DNA of 64,000 nt from Haliclona indistincta (GCA_964017065.1 OZ024783.1:9437367-9501366); one strand, 5' to 3'; counted from the stretch's first letter, positions 9,876-21,539 are shown. The notes: generated by a model not told the origin, from the letters alone. Numbers and translations: made by a program.

Positions 9876-10355
9876 GCCATCATTGCTAATATCAAACAAA
9901 TACAACTCAAGGCTTTCTATGAATATGAGCGTTCTCTATTGAGGAAGCTCTCACAAGAAAAGGAAATAAACGTCTTGAAGTCTTTAGCCAAAAATTGTTT
10001 AAGGCCAATATTTGGTGAAGATTCAGTTACATTTCAAAAATTTAATAAGTATGTAGCCAAAATTCAGGATGAATGGTTCAAAACGGAACATACTGCTTTT
10101 GGGAATGCAGATGATTGGCATGGCTCACCCGACCTAAGAATAGACCAAGTGTATGTAGTCTCTACAGGAAATGGTGAAGATGAAGTTGAGTCATGCTCTG
10201 TCACAGTCGAGGGCAAATCGTTAATGAAAGATAAACACATCAATCAATGTGTGGCTACTTCCATAACATCATCATTCATCACCTACAATATTGCTACTGC
10301 TGCTGGCAAATCTATCAATCCTATGTTACCCTGTATACACAAGCACTTTTCTCGT
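9876..10355 (+). pseudogene. PD-(D/E)XK nuclease-like protein fragment
   Basis: An open frame runs from 9876, directly after a stop, to a possible splice donor (CTC|GTATGT) near 10355. It shows GSPDLRID, then about 30 residues later VTVEGKS, then NQCVATSITSSF. PD...ExK followed by a Gln in a helix is the active-site pattern of the PD-(D/E)XK nuclease superfamily. There is no ATG at the expected place; the partial copy at 8280-8360 has AATATGAAACAAATACAACT where this copy has AATATC, so a start may have been lost. Alternatively this is an internal exon. I favour a decayed gene because the region is full of duplicated repeat. Related in motif layout, not in obvious sequence, to the gene at 12419-14114. 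Confidence 0.5.
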
Positions 10356-10559
10356 ATGTATATACGATTGTGTTAATGACCTGCTTTTGGTTTCGACTGC
10401 CATAGATTTACATAAGAGCAGAACATATATTTTAGATGTACATGCAATTGCATTGCATGTACATTTGCATGTCCTTTATATGGTGGTAAACCACCAAAAG
10501 TATTTGAGGAAAGTAGACAACACTGTATTGCTTCCATGCATCTTACCCACAGACAGCAA

Positions 10560-10870
10560 TGCAGCACAAAAATTGCTTTAAAAAGTATTTTGAAGAAGAA
10601 CTGTTTGTTATCAATGTGTTGACCATATCAAGTACCAGCACTGCACCTCCTCACTGAAGATCTGTAGCTCTCCTCAGTTGCTGTGTAATAATATTATCAG
10701 ACCAGCCATTACACCGAGATGGAGCAATGGAGCAGCCAAAGCATCTGACAAGCGAAAAAGAAAAAGAACTCCTGACGTTAAAATCAAATTTAGCACAAAG
10801 TAATAATTCCAGTTTTATAAAGTCCTAATTTTATTTATAATGATCAATAGCAGCAATGACGTACACAAGT
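10560..10870. repeat. Segmental duplicate, right copy (partner 8880-9215)
   Basis: This copy lacks about 14 bases near 10741 that the left copy has (CACCAGCTAGGCTG). It separates the nuclease-like fragment from the next pseudogene. Confidence 0.8.
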
Positions 10871-10984
10871 TCTTTTCAACAGAAAAAAATGGAACTGCTC
10901 CGGTTCAACTCAAAGCCACCGGACAAGTACTCACAAAATTATGAACAACCTTCAACAACATAGAACTTAAAGTTTGCTTGCAAG

Positions 10985-11220
10985 ATGGACACTATCAGTC
11001 CACTACCTTCACAAATTGCACTTAAGTCACACAAATACGAGCACATCAGAGGAGGGAGGGAAGTCATTAAGAATGGTATGCTCCTTTGTCTACATGCAGT
11101 CCTTGGATGTGATACAACCTCCCCGTCTTTACGGCATTGGGAAGGGAAATTCGCTCAAAAAGTTCAAGTCAGATAAAAATGGTCAGTTCACTACATCAGA
11201 ATCAAGAAGAATAATAACTC
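10985..11220 (+). pseudogene. Frameshifted fragment of a HAxxGCDTTS-type protein
   Basis: One frame gives LLCLHAVLGCDTTS; the following residues continue in another frame as RLYGIGKGNSLKKFK. The combined order HAxxGCDTTSxxxGxGK is a motif I know from uncharacterised transposon-associated proteins of cnidarians and sponges. The frame change lies within GCDTTS, near 11120. Part of the 5' portion is duplicated near 8030-8110. Confidence 0.4.
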
Positions 11221-11339
11221 TTGAGCAGAATTCAACTCCTGTAAACAGCAGCGCAGTGAAAAGGGTAACATCAACAGAACAAAGACTCATCATTCAATAT
11301 GTAATTAGTGAAACAGCTATTGAAATGAATTCTGACTTT

Positions 11340-11927
11340 CTTCAAATCCAACAATGATAATGGAAAGCAAGAGTGCAAAGATCCTAGTCGATTAACATGG
11401 TACCTACTGACGGCAAGATTGCCGAACGGAGACCAGGCATGACAATCTACATTAAGGTGGGAAGAGAGGCTATTTTTTTAATGAAGTCAAATTCTTTTCC
11501 CAATTTTTTTTCTCATGTGTATAATAATGGACAATATTCACAGCAAGTGTGAGCTTCATACGGTACTCTGTGGTGAAATTATCGGATAGACAATGCTAAT
11601 TATCTCTAATTTTTAGAACACTATTCCGCAGGAGCTGTTGCAACAGCACCAGTGAAATCACTGCAACTTCTACAGCCATATGAGGCTAAAAACACTGTTG
11701 TTTTGTTTTTTTGCAATTATTTTCAATTTCATTATTATTGCAAATGAAAAGATACAGTATCAAGAGTTGAATCTAATACTTATTTGAATGCAAATTTTGG
11801 AAAAAAAAAACGATAGGATGATAGAGCCAGGTTTAAACATTGGATGTTACTATAAATAGTTTTACGAATGTGCTGGTGCGCTGTGGTATGCTTATTTTAC
11901 TATTCATGTTGTGACCAAGGACAGTAT
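11340..11927. other. AT-rich spacer, no gene seen
   Basis: Homopolymer runs and many stops in all frames; nothing recognisable. Confidence 0.5.
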
Positions 11928-11993
11928 CAAATAAACAGTTGTATAATCTAAGTCAGCTGGTACTCAAGTTGTGTCAGCTTGTGGTCGCTGGTG
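11928..11993 (+). repeat. 65-bp direct repeat, left copy
   Basis: CAAATAAAC, GTCAGCT and GTGGTCGC occur here in the same order and spacing as at 14352-14419. The two copies flank the spliced gene at 12419-14114, and the right copy lies just upstream of the Mutator-like gene. They could be shared promoter sequence or the ends of one mobile unit. Confidence 0.6.
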
Positions 11994-12073
11994 CCATCAC
12001 GTGACTCACATGCATCACGTGACTCATGCACGAGCTCATTCCAGTAACGCTCAGTAAGATCCCGGCCGGCATA

Positions 12074-12241
12074 CTCAACGTACTCGCGTCCAGGACCCAC
12101 TCACTCAACGTACTCGCGTCCAGGACCCACTCACTCAACGTACTCGTGTCCAGGACCGTACCCACTCACTCAACGTACTCGCGTCCAGGACCCACTCACT
12201 CAACGTACTGAGGACACTCACTCAACGTACTCGCGTCCAGG
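12074..12241. repeat. 30-bp tandem repeat, six copies
   Basis: The unit CTCAACGTACTCGCGTCCAG plus about ten more bases (GACCCACTCA) is repeated six times with one expanded and one shortened copy. It lies 180 bases upstream of the spliced gene's first recognised exon. Confidence 0.9.
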
Positions 12242-12418
12242 CTTATTGTGAGTTTGAAGTAACTGCTCAGAAAACACTATAATAGTGTTATACATAGCCA
12301 TAACGCGCCACCTTTCTAAGGGGCAGGCATATGTGCAAATTTGCACCCTTGTGTGCTAATTTGCCGGCCACCTGTTCATGTAGAAGCATGGGCATGTGTG
12401 AAAAGGTGTTTTCCACAG

Positions 12419-14114
12419 ATGGCACAGCCTCCTTTGAAGCGCCATTTGATTGACACTCATGAAGCTGACGTATTCTACTCCAGTGATAGCCGTAGCTCGA
12501 TAGATGATGAAGACTGCGTTCGTAAGTTGTCTATGTTACACAGCGGTAGGTAGGTGTATTGAGCTTGGCATTCCCTAGAAGGACATGTATTAATTGAGCT
12601 TGGCATTCCCTAGAAGGACAATCTAAGGTTGTTGATGGCTGGTATTTTAGTATGCTTGTGATTGACATGTACGTACTTTCAGGTAGCCATTCCTGTGTGA
12701 TATAAGCAGTATTTGTTATCCAATCTGTCAGCAATTATCTTTAGTAAAGCATTGAGCCAATATTGAGTGACATATTTTGATTATTTCCAGTTTGGCCATC
12801 AAAATATTCCACCCTACAAGCGTTCAAAACGCTTGTAGAAGGCAAACATCTCAAGCCATGCCCAAGCGCAGACTTCAAGATCGATATTGTCGATATCGAA
12901 GATACTTTAGCATTCCCTATAACAAGTTGCCCAAACTGTATTTCAAAGCTTGAAGCATCTGGGCTGCTTCAAGCAGTTGCTAAAGTCAACTGGCAATTCA
13001 TTCACACCGGAATGTGTGACTTTGCAGCAGAGGTTAGCAATCTACATGTTATTGTACATTCCAACTTAGCTCAAAAATACTACCACATTGGTATTATAAT
13101 TTATCTTTTCATTATACTAGGACCCTAGACTATTCCAGCTAATCACTGCTGTAAAATCCGCACTTAAGTATGGGTGCTACAATGGGCATATAAAGCAAGT
13201 TACAGCGAACATGGTGCACCTATTGAGAGCGTACACCATATGTCCCAAACACAATCTAAATATGAATGTGTAAGTCTATGCAGGGTTACTTTGTACTGAT
13301 CCATTTTTCTATTGGTGCCACAGTTTCTCTCTTTCATCGAGTAGTGAAATGGGAGGCCTTGTGACAAAGGTAGGATTCGAAGATTCCGAATCGTATGAAA
13401 CTAAAATAGTCAAGGTACAAATAAGAGTTACTGTACAACCTGTTATTTTCGATAGCCAAAATAAATATTTCGTAAGTAAAATGTTAGATTATGACAGCAG
13501 CCGCTTGTAGTACCGTTCGATCAACATCATGGTACTACACATGCACTGATCATTTTTGTCGCCAGGTCGAGTTACGAAAATTAAATCCTGACGAAAATAA
13601 CCGGTTATACGGTATACAATACTAGAATAATTTTATTGTATCTTTAGGGAATCCCAGATTTGTCCATAGTGTCAGAAGAGAAACCGTATTTGTTCCTTGC
13701 CATTGGAGAGGTAGGCTACATTGTCTCAGGAACACATTTTACTGTTTATCATACAGAACAAAAAACAAAAACTCTCATGGCGAGATGATGAAGTCGCCAA
13801 AGACTCGGAGATAGGACAGCTCATGATCTATTTAGTGCTTGCGCACTTTAGGAGGTTCTCTATCACCAGATCAGTTACAACGCCTGTATTAGGCCTCTAC
13901 ATAAAAGATATGAAAGTGAGTGTGCACTGCTGATCTGACTTTGCCTGTGAATCCGTTTATTCTTTAGTTCCAACATGTCATTGCAGACGTTACTAAAGCC
14001 CAAGCTGTCAACTCTTTTACTCTTACTCTGTACATGACCGAAGCTATTGGGATTGGTACTGGTCTTGTCAAGTCATTAGCAATACTACACAAGTTCATAT
14101 CTATGAGTGTGTAG
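12419..14114 (+). CDS. Spliced gene, PD-(D/E)XK nuclease-like protein (317 aa)
   Basis: Seven exons fit one frame: 12419-12521, 12791-13032, 13121-13269, 13324-13414, 13648-13710, 13757-13915 and 13968-14114. Every junction is GT-AG, with phases 1, 0, 2, 0, 0, 0, and the sum is 954 bases, exactly 318 codons with the stop. The protein begins MAQPPLKRHL, has a CPNC motif near residue 86, IPDLSI in exon 5, GE|NKK across the exon 5-6 junction, and GQLMIYLVL in exon 6. PD...ExK followed by QxxxY is the signature of the PD-(D/E)XK nuclease superfamily, so a DNA- or RNA-cutting role is inferred, not shown. The ATG is directly preceded by TTTTCCACAG, so exon 1 could instead be internal and the protein longer. 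Introns are 53 to 269 bases. Family unknown to me. Confidence 0.72.
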
Positions 14115-14184
14115 TCCATGACTGTGTTGACACTCATCATCACTCTTGTAGTCCATGACTGTGTTTACACTCATCATCACTCTT
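14111..14184. repeat. 37-bp tandem duplication over the stop codon
   Basis: GTAGTCCATGACTGTGTTGA and the following 17 bases occur twice in a row. The TAG stop of the spliced gene is inside the first copy. Confidence 0.88.
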
Positions 14185-14351
14185 GAAAAAATTGATAAGT
14201 AAAAATGATAATGCAACAGCAGCAAGCTAATAGTGAAGTCATAATTATTAGCTGCGTTTATACCTCAGTCTCGAACTCTACAATAACTCTGATCAAGTGC
14301 TAACTGTAAAGGTGGTTGCTTTTTCACTAGTCAAAGGACAGACGAGCGAAT

Positions 14352-14419
14352 ACCAAATAAACTGTGGTGTATCCTATGTCAACTTGTGGTAGCTCTGTCA
14401 GCTAGTGGTCGCCAGTGCG
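14352..14419 (+). repeat. 65-bp direct repeat, right copy
   Basis: Second copy of the block at 11928-11993, ending 21 bases before the ATG of the Mutator-like gene. If it is promoter sequence, both loci may share control. Confidence 0.6.
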
Positions 14420-14440
14420 GTGATTTATTCAGGCATAGTC

Positions 14441-16787
14441 ATGCTGACAAGAAAGGACAAACGTCTTTCCTCTGCGAGAAAAAGACTGATGAGCCAACTG
14501 GGGAAAAGATCAAGACTCGGAAAAAGAGCCTCTGAAGAACGGATCACAACTCCAATCACACTGCAGGAGGCAAATTCTCAACCACCATCTGAGGCTTTTC
14601 CCTCGGCGGGGAACGACAATCCAGAGTTTTCTTCCAACATATTCAGATGCCCTGCTGTGACTGAGGGACCAGCTGAGGTAAGCGATTTGCTGCTTGAGAG
14701 TGATTCAGTACCTCCAAGCAGTGACTCTGAGTACTTCCCCACGCCTGAGAAGCGACGGCGTGTTGCCATTATGCAACAGCCTGTTGAAGCTGCTTCTCTG
14801 GGCAAAGGAATGTTTGTATGTCTCTCTTCACAGGTATCAGCATTTTTAGATCAGGTCAATGCTAACATGGCATGCCGTACCCCAGGGTGTAGTGGTGTGT
14901 ATGTTCCAGTCAGGGTTGTGTGTGAGGGGCTGGGTGGGGGGCTGAAGGTAGAGATTGCTTGTAATGGGTGCAAGATACGAAGACTGACTTTTGATAGTTC
15001 TCCAATGGTAGAATCATCTCGCCGTACAATGGTCAGCCTTGCTCTACAGGTAGCATTCTATGCTTCAGGATGTACTCATGCTCAGTACTATCGCATATTG
15101 AAACAGTCACTAGGTATTCAGGCTGTTACATGCAAGCCATTTTATGAGATGATCAAGTTAGTGTTTCCCCATGTGAGTGATAATGATAGATGAGATGTGC
15201 ACTGGGGCTATGGATGACATGGAAGCATTACCACCTGAACAAATAGGTAGCATGCAGCATGCAATAGTAACAGGTGATGGTACATGGTTAACAAGAGGTC
15301 ACTTCAGTAAGAATCACACATACACTATACGTAACTACATGACCGGTGCTCTGTTGTATGTAGTACATGTGTGTATGAGAGGAGAGGACGATTTGGTAGA
15401 GGGTGAGTTGTATAAGGGTACGGCTAAGTCAGCTGAAGGGTATGCTGCTGATGAAGCCTTTGGTATGGCAAAGGATGATGGTATGCATGTAGAGGTGCAG
15501 TGGCAGGATGCTGACTCCTCCTCATCAGCATCCTTTCGTAAACACTATCCCGATGAAACCAAGTCACGTATCATGCTTTGTGCTGGTCATGTCGGTCGTT
15601 GTCACACGAAGGCACTTACGAAACTGTCGCAAAAGAAGAGCTTTACTAAACGATACATAAACAAGCATAAGGAGAGCTTTCCTGAGGTGGAAACAGTGAA
15701 ATGTTGTTGTGATGGTGGTAATCATAGCCAGGGCTGTGGCTGCATGTCAGATGGCTTTCTACGACAGGCTCGTATAAATTTCTTTTGTTGCCTCGTGCAG
15801 TCAGGAAAAGATCCAGATGCTTTTGCTAAACGGCTTTGCGACCTAGGTAAGTATCATGCACGCAATATTCACAGCTGGAAAGGGGGTAGCTGTGATTTTC
15901 ATAGTGAAAAGAGGTGTACTTGTGGTAATTGTGAGGAAGATGAGGTAGAATGTGATGGCAGGGAGTATGCCACTAAAAACCCACTCACCTGTCCTCTACA
16001 TGCACTAGCCTATGAGATAGAGTGTAATATTAGAGCAGCACGGTCACATAATGTCATACACCCAGAGCTTGGTAAGGGCCACTCTAACCTGTGTGAAGGA
16101 TCCCATAATGTGTTGATAAGATTTAGATCTAAAGATCTCCATCTCCATCGCCTACACTATATCACATCCACTGATCTGGGGCTGTGTCAGAGCAACATGA
16201 CCTACCTGACAGGTAAGAAGGGCACAGGATACCACTGGCTGCTGGATCTGTTTGGACGACTCAAGCTGCCAATACTGGATGGGATGCAGGAAGCACTGGA
16301 GCAGGCAAACAAGGATAGGAAGAAGAAACTAGAGAAGCTGAGGAGTGAGGAGTCAAAGAAGAAGAGGATCAAGTGGAAGAATGCACGGGACTTGGAACAA
16401 GAAGAGAGGAAGCGATGGGTTAAGCGACAGGAAATCAGACATGACTATGGAGAGGAGGATGGCGAAGATGACCCTGAAGTTGATGACTCAGCAGGTGCCA
16501 GGGAACTTATTAGTAACTCCTCAGTATCTGGACCCAATAGAGCTGTCATCATCGCTAGTAAAAAGAAGTGCAAGTGTGGATCTGCTACTCATTTACGAAC
16601 TAGTCACAGAGAGTGTCCTATGAACAAGAATAAAGGGCATGGGGATGGCAGTGTAGACTCAACAGGTAACTCCACGAGATCTCAGCAAGAAGTTACTACA
16701 AAGAAGTGCAGATGTGGTTCTACTTCTCACCTTCGTACTAGCCATCGAGACTGTCCCATGAATAAAGGTAAGACATCAGGTAAGTAA
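14441..16787 (+). pseudogene. Mutator-like transposase, one frameshift
   Basis: Two frames make one protein of about 780 residues: 14441-15193 and 15177-16787. The frame changes near 15175, where FPHV in frame one should run into MIDEMCTGAM in the next, consistent with a one-base deletion. Features in order are a basic, Ser-rich N-terminus, a CxxPGC...CNGC zinc site, GDGTWLTRGHFSKN, VQWQDADSSS with conserved Asp residues, a Cys/His-rich block (CCCDGGNHSQGCGC), GHSNLCEGSHNVLIRFRSKD, a coiled Lys/Glu segment, and two C-terminal CxCGSxxHxRTSHxxCPMN knuckles. The layout matches the Mutator-like transposase domain proteins common in cnidarians and sponges. The last codons contain a strong donor (CAG|GTAAGT), so a further exon is possible. 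A single indel could also be an assembly error, in which case the gene may be active. Confidence 0.75.
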
Positions 16788-17985
16788 TTATTGTTCACTT
16801 GTATGTGCAACTTATCAGGAACTCATGGTAATAGTTGCATACTGTATACAATAGAACAACCTGTACTGCAAACTTTTTTCGTAACTGTTTACAATATGTC
16901 AGTGTACGAGATATTTGCTGTTACACACAATAATAATCAGATGGAGCATGCACACATGCCTTTCCATGGTTCGTTTGTGAAGAATATCTAATGCACATAC
17001 ACAATTCTGTCCTACACAAGCATGCATTGCAAGCCTTGTCACCCACTGGACACTCTGTAGAAGTGAAGATAAAATCTCTTTGCAGCAGACAACCCTGTAT
17101 TTAAAGAGGTACAGTCAAACTATTAGTTGATTACATGATACAATCATGTACCTATGTCATTATAGGTCATTCTTATTCTTATCGTATTGATGGTTGCAGC
17201 CTATCATTAATGAACTGAACTGCTGTAATTAAGTTATTATAACAGCTGTTAAAAATATTTTTTATAGACAAATAACCACAAATAGTATTCATGTATTTGA
17301 TCATTAGTATTCATTATACCCACAAGTTGACATAAAGTGTATAGCAATAAGTACTGAAGCCAATCTTTGACAACTTGATGGTAGAAATCTTTAGACATAA
17401 TATATTTGAAATAGTGCATTGTACTGAATCAAAAATGCAATATAAGTATTGTGTATGCCATTGTCTATCAGAATTTGTCCTTTTTTATTGATAAATAAAT
17501 GGTCAAAAATAACCTCCTCTCCTACCTTAAGAGCCAGAGGAATGTGTAAGTGTTTGAAGTAGTGGTAGCTTGGGATGAAGGAGGGAAAAGAAAAGGGATA
17601 AGTGTCTTCCATTATGTGCCAACATCAGCCGCCATAATAACGGATTGGAGAGTCAAAACCAGACCAATCATAATCGGGTGCATGGGCTTGGTTGGAAAGA
17701 CAGCAACGAACCTCAAGGAAACAAAAATCTTAACTGAGCATTAGACAAGACAGAATTTTCCATCGCACAAGTTATTTTTTCCTAGCACACACGATCACAC
17801 TCCTGCTGCTGCTGGACAAGTACTTCATACTAGTTTTATCATGTGACTTGTGTAAAGTAGTGTTAGTCAGTTTTGTTAGAAATGCTGCACTTGTTTGCTA
17901 TTATTAATACTATTTGATTAATTCATCACATCAGTTAATTCATCACATCACTATCTCATCACAATAATTCTTGGCAGCTGACATT
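16788..17985. other. No gene seen
   Basis: Only short frames without recognisable motifs. AT content is high and there are no clear repeats apart from short TTCATCACATCA duplications near 17925. Confidence 0.4.
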
Positions 17986-20110
17986 CTGCTCAATAAGTAA
18001 TCAAATAATGGTGAGAATGGAATCGGACAAAGTTGTCAAAACCGATTTTTAAGAAGCACAGCATCATAATGAAAGCTACGAGTACTGATGAGAAGAAGCA
18101 TATTATACTTAAAAGCTTATTGAGTTGTATAAACCAAAAATTAAGTTGCCATTAAAGAGAGTGAAGATCGTTATTGTTTGTACTAAGGACATAACCAATC
18201 AAACAGTTGAAGTTAATATTCAAACACTAGCATTAGGTAATAGTTCCTTAAAGAAAGAAGTTTAATTGAGTTTTAAAGTGCGTGGCTGTGCTAAGGACTT
18301 GGAACTAAGAATCAAATCATCCAACATGACCGGGCAAAGTTGTCATCGATTTTTAAAAAGCACAGTATCATAATGAAAGCTATGAGTACTAATAAGGAGA
18401 AGCATAATACTTAAAATCGTATTGAGTTGTGTGATCCCAAAATTAAATTCATAAAGAGAATAAAGATTATTATTGTTTGTATCAAGGACATAACCAACCA
18501 ACAGTTAAAGTTAATATTCAAACACTAGCATTAGGTAATAGTTCCTTAAAGAAAGAAGTTTTTAATCAAGTTTTTAAAGTGGTAATTAGCAGAGGCAAAG
18601 ACATGCATGATCTTTCGACAGGAGAAAGAACATGTTACTACTCCGGTTCAACTCATAACCAGCAGACAAGTACTCACGAAACAATACCGAAAGATCTTGA
18701 TCTGAGAATACTGCCATGATAGAGAACCTGGATTTTCGGGAGGCAAGTGGTTAGATTCAACCAGCACCAGACTGTACATGTAATCGGACAAGGTTGTCAT
18801 GGAACTGACTGTTAATCAACTATTAAAAGAGTCATTCATGTTATCACGATTCACAATCGCCATTCTCAGCTGGCATTCTCCAGTGAGGTGCTCAATAAAT
18901 AATCAGATTGTAGTAGGAATGGCTTTTAGGTAATAAATTCGAGCAAATTTGTCACAAGATTGTAAGTTGAAGCATTATTATGAACGCCACCAGTGCTGAT
19001 GGGGCAAATAAAGCATTAAAGAATAAGCCATCTGGTGCTTTTTGAGTTGAAACAGCAAAACTTGACAAAACCTACCATGCCTCCTTTCATGGAGAAACAC
19101 ACAAAATCGATTATCAATGGTTCCGTTTGGAGTAGCATATACTTAAATAAGAGGTGAAGTTAATTGCTCGATATAATTATCATGTTAAAGATTGAGGATT
19201 GTTCAAGAAAAATTAAGTAAAAGTTGTGGTCCTACTTTCAAATAAGTCAATTAATTAATAAGTCAATTTATTTGTCCATATTTTTGAGATTTGTAGTCAT
19301 GGTATCATGAGAGGAGCGAACTTAGGGTCAAATTATTGTTTTATCATCATTGACATCGCCGTAGTTATTAGCGCGTAGCATCGTAGCCACACACACAGCC
19401 TATAGTGACCCTCTCTGTCTCTCTAGACACAATCAGTCAGTCAGGACCATCCAGTTGAGCACACTCCATCATCACTCACTCCATCAAGTACTACACATGT
19501 ACATGTACTCAGTGTACAGTATTTGAAATGCTGCTTCTTTCTCTCTAGAACTATACATGCCTGCGCGCACCAGATCCCTTCTATCAGGAAGTAGGCAAAG
19601 ACGCCACTGCTTGTGTCGATCCAGTTGAGCTGTCTCCATCATCACTCACTCCATCAGGTACTACACATGTACATGTACTCAGTGCACATTATTTGAAATG
19701 CATCAGCTTTTATTAACATTAACAGCTGGGGAGAGATTGATGAACAGTTCCAGAATGAAGTTTAATCAAGTTTTTAAATCTTTAAAGAAAGAAGATTAAT
19801 CAAGTTTTTAAAGTGGTACTTAACAGAGGCAAAGACATGCATGATCATCCGACAGGAGAAAGAACATGTAACGTAACTACTCCGGTTCAACTCGTAACCA
19901 CCAGACAAGTCAAAATTGACAGTGGAAGAATGCATGCGCTGTCAATGAATGCACATCCACAAAGGTTATGTTCGAACATAACCTTTGTAATCTTTGTAAT
20001 AATACTGAGAGAGGCACAGAACTGTACTGTGATACGCAGAATACAGCATAAGGCTGGTTTACAATACTATGCAGTGTCTTGTGCTACACAGAATGATAAT
20101 AATAAAAATT
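17986..20110. repeat. Dispersed-repeat cluster, several decayed copies
   Basis: A block containing ATCGGACAAAGTTGTC, AAGCACAGCATCATAATG and GAGTACTGATGAG-like sequence occurs near 17990-18120, 18320-18420 and, more decayed, 18930-19010; related copies are at 8790-8880 and 21540-21690. A block GGCAAAGACATGCATGATC plus GAGAAAGAACATGT occurs at 18595 and 19828. A 65-base block with CATCATCACTCACTCCATCA is present at 19466 and 19637. No intact gene is present. Confidence 0.6.
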
Positions 20111-20114
20111 ACCA

Positions 20115-20327
20115 GTGCGCAGTATGCGCGAGGGTGATGCGTTCGTGTTCGTCTATGAAGACGATCAAACTATGTCGATGGCAGTCACAGAAAGTAAATT
20201 GGATGGTCAGGGAAGTAATCTTGCCCAACTCTTGGCTAGCATGGAGAAAGTGGCTGGTGATGTTGCGTATCTTCACCTAACAAAGTGTTCTAGTTTAATT
20301 GAATACATATTGTGTGTGGTCTCGTAA
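20115..20327 (+). CDS. Unassigned short ORF
   Basis: A 70-codon frame starts MREGDAFVFVYEDDQT and is more protein-like in composition than its surroundings (acidic, with an amphipathic LAQLLASMEKVAGDVAYL stretch). It may be an exon of a decayed gene. I do not recognise the family. The overlapping frame starting at 19813 begins inside repeat sequence and is judged not real. Confidence 0.25.
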   Translation: MRSMREGDAFVFVYEDDQTMSMAVTESKLDGQGSNLAQLLASMEKVAGDVAYLHLTKCSSLIEYILCVVS

Positions 20328-20329
20328 AT

Positions 20330-21280
20330 GACCACGATTCTCTCACTGCGACTGTCCACAAATTGAACTTTGACTTTATAAAACGAGAAAGTACTACATT
20401 CGAAGAACAACAATCCGTGTCTTTGTCTGACGGTCTTAACTGATGGCTCAACAGGACAGTACTTCCCTTAAACACATGTTAATAGGTCACACCTAAATTT
20501 TAGTGTATAATTAATTTTACAATTTGGTATGAATGTAAGAAGATCAATCTCTTTGTCTTTCCCTGCAACTGCAAATAAGGCACAGAAAGAAGAAATCTCA
20601 AGATTGGCAAGGCAGGTGGATGATATGAAGGCAGCTGCTAATCAATTAAAAGAAAGGCAAATATCTGTGATTGGTATGGAGGGATGACCGTGATTCAAGA
20701 TTGAAATGATCTTGCAAACTATCAATGTGTGTGGGCTGCAATTTCGGTTTAACACTTTATAAAAACATCTTTAGACTCACCAAAGAGAGTCAAAAAATTA
20801 TCGCAACAATCCTGATGGCTGAAGTTTAAAAAAAAACATCAAAACAGTAAATATCTGGAGTGAATCTCTGAGAATTGTCATCTTTGATTTGCGACGTTGA
20901 GCTATGGACTGCTTGTAAGTGCAGTTAAAACCAGTTAAATAGCGATATATTTTGTTTTCAGCCCAACAGCATCTTGATATTAAATCATCATTGTCATCTT
21001 GAATTGCAGTCGATCAAAATGACAATATCTTCATTATTGTTTATTTTTACTATTAAAATTTACAGACTCGAAGGACCCAGCGGCAATGGAGAAGCAAAGC
21101 AGTGTGTCTCTGTAAAACTCTGTTCAGCCACCTACATCTTACTTGTTATGTCATTTATCATTAATTTTTTGCTTCGTCATACCAACAAAGACTTATAACT
21201 TATTGTTACTTACTAGAATTATTGTTTAATTTTTTACTATTAAATATACGAGCTCCCAGCACCTGAAACATCTGAAACAT
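20330..21280. other. Repeat-derived spacer
   Basis: Parts recur around 24540-25640: the block with AAACACATGTTAATAGGTCACACC near 20470 recurs near 24590, and GACTCGAAGGACC near 21065 recurs near 25428. No gene is recognised. Confidence 0.5.
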
Positions 21281-21290
21281 ATCTGTCTAG

Positions 21291-21338
21291 ACTTGCTTGC
21301 TAGATATCTTGGACACAGCAGGACAGGAGGAGTTTATC
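21291..21338 (+). pseudogene. Ras-family GTPase exon fragment (switch II)
   Basis: After a splice-acceptor-like TCTGTCTAG the frame reads TCLLDILDTAGQEEFI and then stops. LLDILDTAGQEE is the G3/switch II motif of Ras GTPases, which contacts the gamma phosphate. Only 16 codons match; neither the P-loop GxxxxGKS nor NKxD was found nearby. The neighbouring AGCACCTGAAACATCTGAAA recurs at 25612 without the Ras part, so a Ras piece seems to have been captured in a repeat block. Confidence 0.6.
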
Positions 21339-21539
21339 TAACTGCATGCTGGTATAATTGGTACAATTAACAATGTAACCTAAATTGCTTTGTAAGCACC
21401 ATTTTGAAAACTGCTCACATGCCTGAGCAGCAGCTCTCCTATCTCTAACGTGCCTAGTTCATCACGTGTGCGTGCGAAATGAATCGCACAATAAATCAGT
21501 ATCTATGATTGTATTAAACTGTACTTTTACAGTGTTTCT

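Noticed and set aside
12026..12211. CRISPR-like array in the 30-bp repeats
   Set aside because: Units are directly adjacent with no unique spacers, and the DNA is eukaryotic.
18640..18665. tRNA B-box-like CCGGTTCAACTC repeats (also 9240, 10900, 19880)
   Set aside because: No A box or cloverleaf fits; they are part of the dispersed repeat family.
19813..20280. 155-codon ORF from 19813
   Set aside because: Begins at a non-ATG codon inside a dispersed repeat and shows no consistent protein features.
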